This document shows, piece after piece, positions 19,797 through 21,356 of a stretch of DNA of 21,356 nucleotides (the first letter of the stretch is position 1; each line of letters begins with the position of its first letter). Below the pieces are notes generated by a model. That model had not been told where the DNA came from and did not search any database. It saw only the letters and a program-made list of their open reading frames with translations. A program made the position numbers and the translations under genes. Source of the stretch: an uncultured bacterium (GTDB lineage: Bacteria > Patescibacteriota > CALEFQ01); contig CALEFQ010000086.1 in assembly GCA_937877125.1 (NCBI GenBank), positions 1-21,356 of the forward strand, read 5' to 3'.

Positions 19797-20624
19797 ATGA
19801 GAGAAGGTTTTTATGACTCTAACCCAGAAATAACGAGTATAAATTCAGAAGACTCAAAGACAAAGCCGGAAACCCTGGAGGTATCAGCTGATTCAATGCC
19901 AGCTGATATCAAAGAAATAACGCAAAAGATTATCCATGAGAGTTTTGTAACTACCGTACTTGCCAGATCTGAGAAAGAGCTAGAAGCAAGCTTAAAGGAA
20001 CTGAAGCTAACGGATGTCGAAATTGATCATAGACTAGCTGATTTTAGATCACGAGTAGGTGCTAAGGTTGAGGCGGCTCAGAAAAATGAATTCGAAGTAA
20101 TTAGTGATGGTGAAAAAATTGCCGATGCAGCCTTTAAGGTCTTGTCAACAGCTGGTAGTATTATGAAAAAGGGGGGTTTTTGGAAAAAATTTGCAAAGTA
20201 TATAAGACCAGATAAAATAAATGCATTCGATGATGTAAGAGAGATCTATGAGCGTGTCAACGACGAAGAAATCAGGAAATCTGCATACTGGTCCGGTCAT
20301 TTGGATGATATGGGGAACGATCTCGTCCAAAGCTCTTATCTTACTGCCGCGTTGGGTTTGGCGATAGGTGTCGGTTGCGCCGCTCTTACCAAAGACTTTG
20401 GCGGTTCATCAATAGTTACATTAGGTATAGGAATGATGGCAGCTGCTGAAGTGGTTACCGGGTCTATAATGAAAATAATTGGGCAGGGTAGAAAGAAAAC
20501 ATTATTGAGGGGTGTGCGTAACTATCCGAGAATGTACGATTCCCCGGATTTTGGAAAATTCAAATTACCAGGAATAACTTTTCAATTTTATGCGTTCGGA
20601 AAATCAAGGTATGATAATCGATAA
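19797..20624 (+). CDS. Hypothetical two-TM protein (275 aa)
   Basis: I do not recognise this protein. It has a polar acidic N-terminus (1-35) and a charged, largely helical region (about 36-175; QKIIHESFVTTVLARSEKEL, ELKLTDVEIDHRLADFRSRV). Two adjacent hydrophobic spans at about 179-198 (LTAALGLAIGVGCAALT) and 204-228 (IVTLGIGMMAAAEVVTGSI) form a hairpin, and a basic, aromatic C-terminus follows (RKKTLLRGVRNYPRMYDSP). The codons are clearly richer in A and T than those of the genes before 19000, which together with the position next to a disrupted tRNA locus suggests acquired DNA. It overlaps the start of the next gene, so the two form one unit. A large soluble domain joined to a TM hairpin is compatible with many envelope or toxin-type roles; none is supported. 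Confidence 0.75.
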   Translation: MREGFYDSNPEITSINSEDSKTKPETLEVSADSMPADIKEITQKIIHESFVTTVLARSEKELEASLKELKLTDVEIDHRLADFRSRVGAKVEAAQKNEFEVISDGEKIADAAFKVLSTAGSIMKKGGFWKKFAKYIRPDKINAFDDVREIYERVNDEEIRKSAYWSGHLDDMGNDLVQSSYLTAALGLAIGVGCAALTKDFGGSSIVTLGIGMMAAAEVVTGSIMKIIGQGRKKTLLRGVRNYPRMYDSPDFGKFKLPGITFQFYAFGKSRYDNR

Positions 20625-20916
20625 AATACTAAGAGAGCTCGGTTTTTCAGAATTAGAAGGCTCTGAAAATCTTGGTAGAATGTTGAGCGGATTGGAAGAA
20701 CAAGAATTAGCACAGCTCAACAAACTGTTAACTGATTTGCCGGATATTTCAGAGAGACGCAAAAAGATTTTTGCTTTTGCAGAATCGACTCTTCTGATGC
20801 GCCCGGTGACCTTAGAGAAGAATAAAATTGCCTCTGAACTGGATAAGGAATTGGCTGTTGAAGAGAAGAAGTTAATTGCAGAAATCAAAGCGAGTAAATC
20901 GCATGTTATCACCTAA
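20590..20916 (+). CDS. Hypothetical helical protein (108 aa)
   Basis: I do not recognise this protein. It is short, strongly charged and probably all helical: MIIDKILRELGFSEL, LSGLEEQELAQLNKLLTDL, ISERRKKIFAFAE and a closing coiled-coil-like ELDKELAVEEKKLIAEIKA. There is no membrane span or Cys. The frame opens at ATG 20590, 32 bases inside the preceding gene. ATG 20611 (MIIDKIL) is an equally good choice, still overlapping by 14 bases; neither has a properly spaced Shine-Dalgarno. The overlap implies coupled translation with the two-TM protein, so a small cytosolic partner, chaperone or antitoxin-like role is conceivable but unproven. Its codons share the A/T richness of the preceding gene. 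Confidence 0.72.
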   Translation: MRSENQGMIIDKILRELGFSELEGSENLGRMLSGLEEQELAQLNKLLTDLPDISERRKKIFAFAESTLLMRPVTLEKNKIASELDKELAVEEKKLIAEIKASKSHVIT

Positions 20917-21193
20917 GTTTTTTCTGGATTCCCTACTCTTGACAGAATTTTCTGCTTTTTAGCAAAATACGAGCGAAGGAGTTGAAACCAGAAATAAATG
21001 CACATATTCATCGCCAACATGCCAAGCGCGCAGAACAAAAGATTTCCACGCACAAATCTGCTTGAACATTCTTTTCAGCTCTGTTTTAATGTAATTATTG
21101 CATAGTTCCTCACCTCAATACCTCGGTGTCCATACCAGATGGTATTGGCAATAGTACGTGCAATGGCTCAGGTTGTATCATCGTCCGTTTGCC
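20917..21193. other. Gene-free stretch after the unknown two-gene unit
   Basis: No frame longer than about 36 codons is visible and none has a ribosome binding site. It contains a possible promoter at 21062-21090, a TACC-agat-GGTA hairpin near 21140, and TTGGCAA (about 21151) that can pair with TTGCCAA (about 21189) just before the first of three terminators. Confidence 0.5.
21062..21090 (+). promoter_or_regulatory. Possible promoter of a short non-coding transcript
   Basis: TTGAAC (21062-21067), a 17-base spacer and TTTAAT (21085-21090). A transcript from here would reach the terminator at 21194-21236 after about 140 nt without any gene. Confidence 0.3.
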
Positions 21194-21236
21194 AAATAAA
21201 ATCACCTCCCTACGTCATCGTGAGGTGGTTTTATTT
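21194..21236 (+). terminator. Bidirectional intrinsic terminator 1
   Basis: AAATAAAATCACCTC (21194-21208) pairs with GAGGTGGTTTTATTT (21222-21236; 15 bp, one G-U) around a 13-nt loop. Both strands show the T-rich tail. Confidence 0.8.
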
Positions 21237-21260
21237 AACACGAGCTGCGCTTAAAACGCA

Positions 21261-21289
21261 CTCACCAGCTAATGCTGGTGGTTTTTTTA
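21261..21289 (+). terminator. Intrinsic terminator 2
   Basis: CACCAGC (21263-21269), loop TAAT, GCTGGTG (21274-21280), then G and seven T residues. Confidence 0.85.
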
Positions 21290-21295
21290 TGCAAT

Positions 21296-21330
21296 AAAAA
21301 GGACGCCACGCTTTCGTGGCGTCTTTTTAT
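21296..21330. terminator. Bidirectional intrinsic terminator 3
   Basis: GACGCCACG and CGTGGCGTC (about 21302-21310 and 21315-21323) pair around a CTTT loop, flanked by AAAAA on the left and TTTTT on the right, so it can stop transcription from either side. Confidence 0.85.
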
Positions 21331-21356
21331 TGATTTCGTTCAGGTAAATCTTGGGT

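Noticed and set aside
20940..20962. CAGAA-TT-TTCTG-CTTTTT as a terminator after the unknown gene pair
   Set aside because: Five pairs with a two-base loop cannot form a stable RNA hairpin.
20998..21108. 36-codon frame starting MHIFIANMP, faintly like the start of an RRM protein
   Set aside because: The resemblance stops after nine residues, there is no ribosome site and the frame ends quickly. At most it is chance.
1..21356. CRISPR array, insertion sequence or prophage
   Set aside because: No regularly spaced direct repeats, no transposase and no phage structural gene were seen. The Xer-type recombinase has housekeeping features and no flanking attachment repeats.

Overview
The window looks like chromosomal DNA of a small-genome bacterium, most likely of the Candidate Phyla Radiation (Patescibacteria, Parcubacteria-like). 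This is an inference from compact bacterial housekeeping genes, a single Xer-type recombinase, small GIY-YIG and C4 zinc-finger proteins beside tRNAs and lspA, and intergenic spacers filled with short-word palindromes. TGA serves as a normal stop (for example at the end of the PP2C gene), which argues against the TGA-recoding lineages. No rRNA or other decisive taxonomic marker is present.

Layout. 1-1600 (minus): the start of a UvrD/PcrA helicase, a small unknown protein and a PP2C phosphatase with a clear promoter. 1600-4950 (plus): a 600-base non-coding stretch with a sigma-70-type promoter and a heavily structured leader, then two paralogous secreted or anchored CHAP peptidoglycan hydrolases (the second with two LysM domains), then a short transcription unit with a candidate 50-codon gene. 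4950-8225 (minus): comM and, separately, a dksA/traR-like gene, lspA and a 4-TM protein in tight order. 8262-8681 (plus): a small O6-alkylguanine transferase-type protein, convergent with an unassigned ~410-nt structured RNA (8649-9059, minus) that has its own promoter and terminator. 9230-16928 (minus): rpsO, a NYN nuclease, pnp, a DUF3352 membrane protein and an exonuclease-fused DinG helicase; this is an RNA-decay/translation cluster with repair genes attached. 17224-18888 (plus): an Xer tyrosine recombinase and a zinc-ribbon protein.

19081-20916 is the most accessory part. It holds tRNA-Arg, a damaged tRNA copy whose T-arm is replaced by a GIY-YIG nuclease gene that itself ends inside the next, intact tRNA-Lys, and then two overlapping A/T-rich genes of unknown function. 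The last 440 bases hold no convincing gene but end in three consecutive intrinsic terminators.

Two themes deserve attention. First, there is RNA-level structure: the orphan RNA at 8649-9059 carries a 16-bp/14-nt hairpin whose arm sequence and geometry are repeated in the rpsO leader; the first CHAP gene has a 300-nt multi-hairpin leader; and a 22-bp hairpin sits just upstream of the xer start codon. Second, several spacers are built from one short word repeated directly and in inverted orientation, with a different word at each place.
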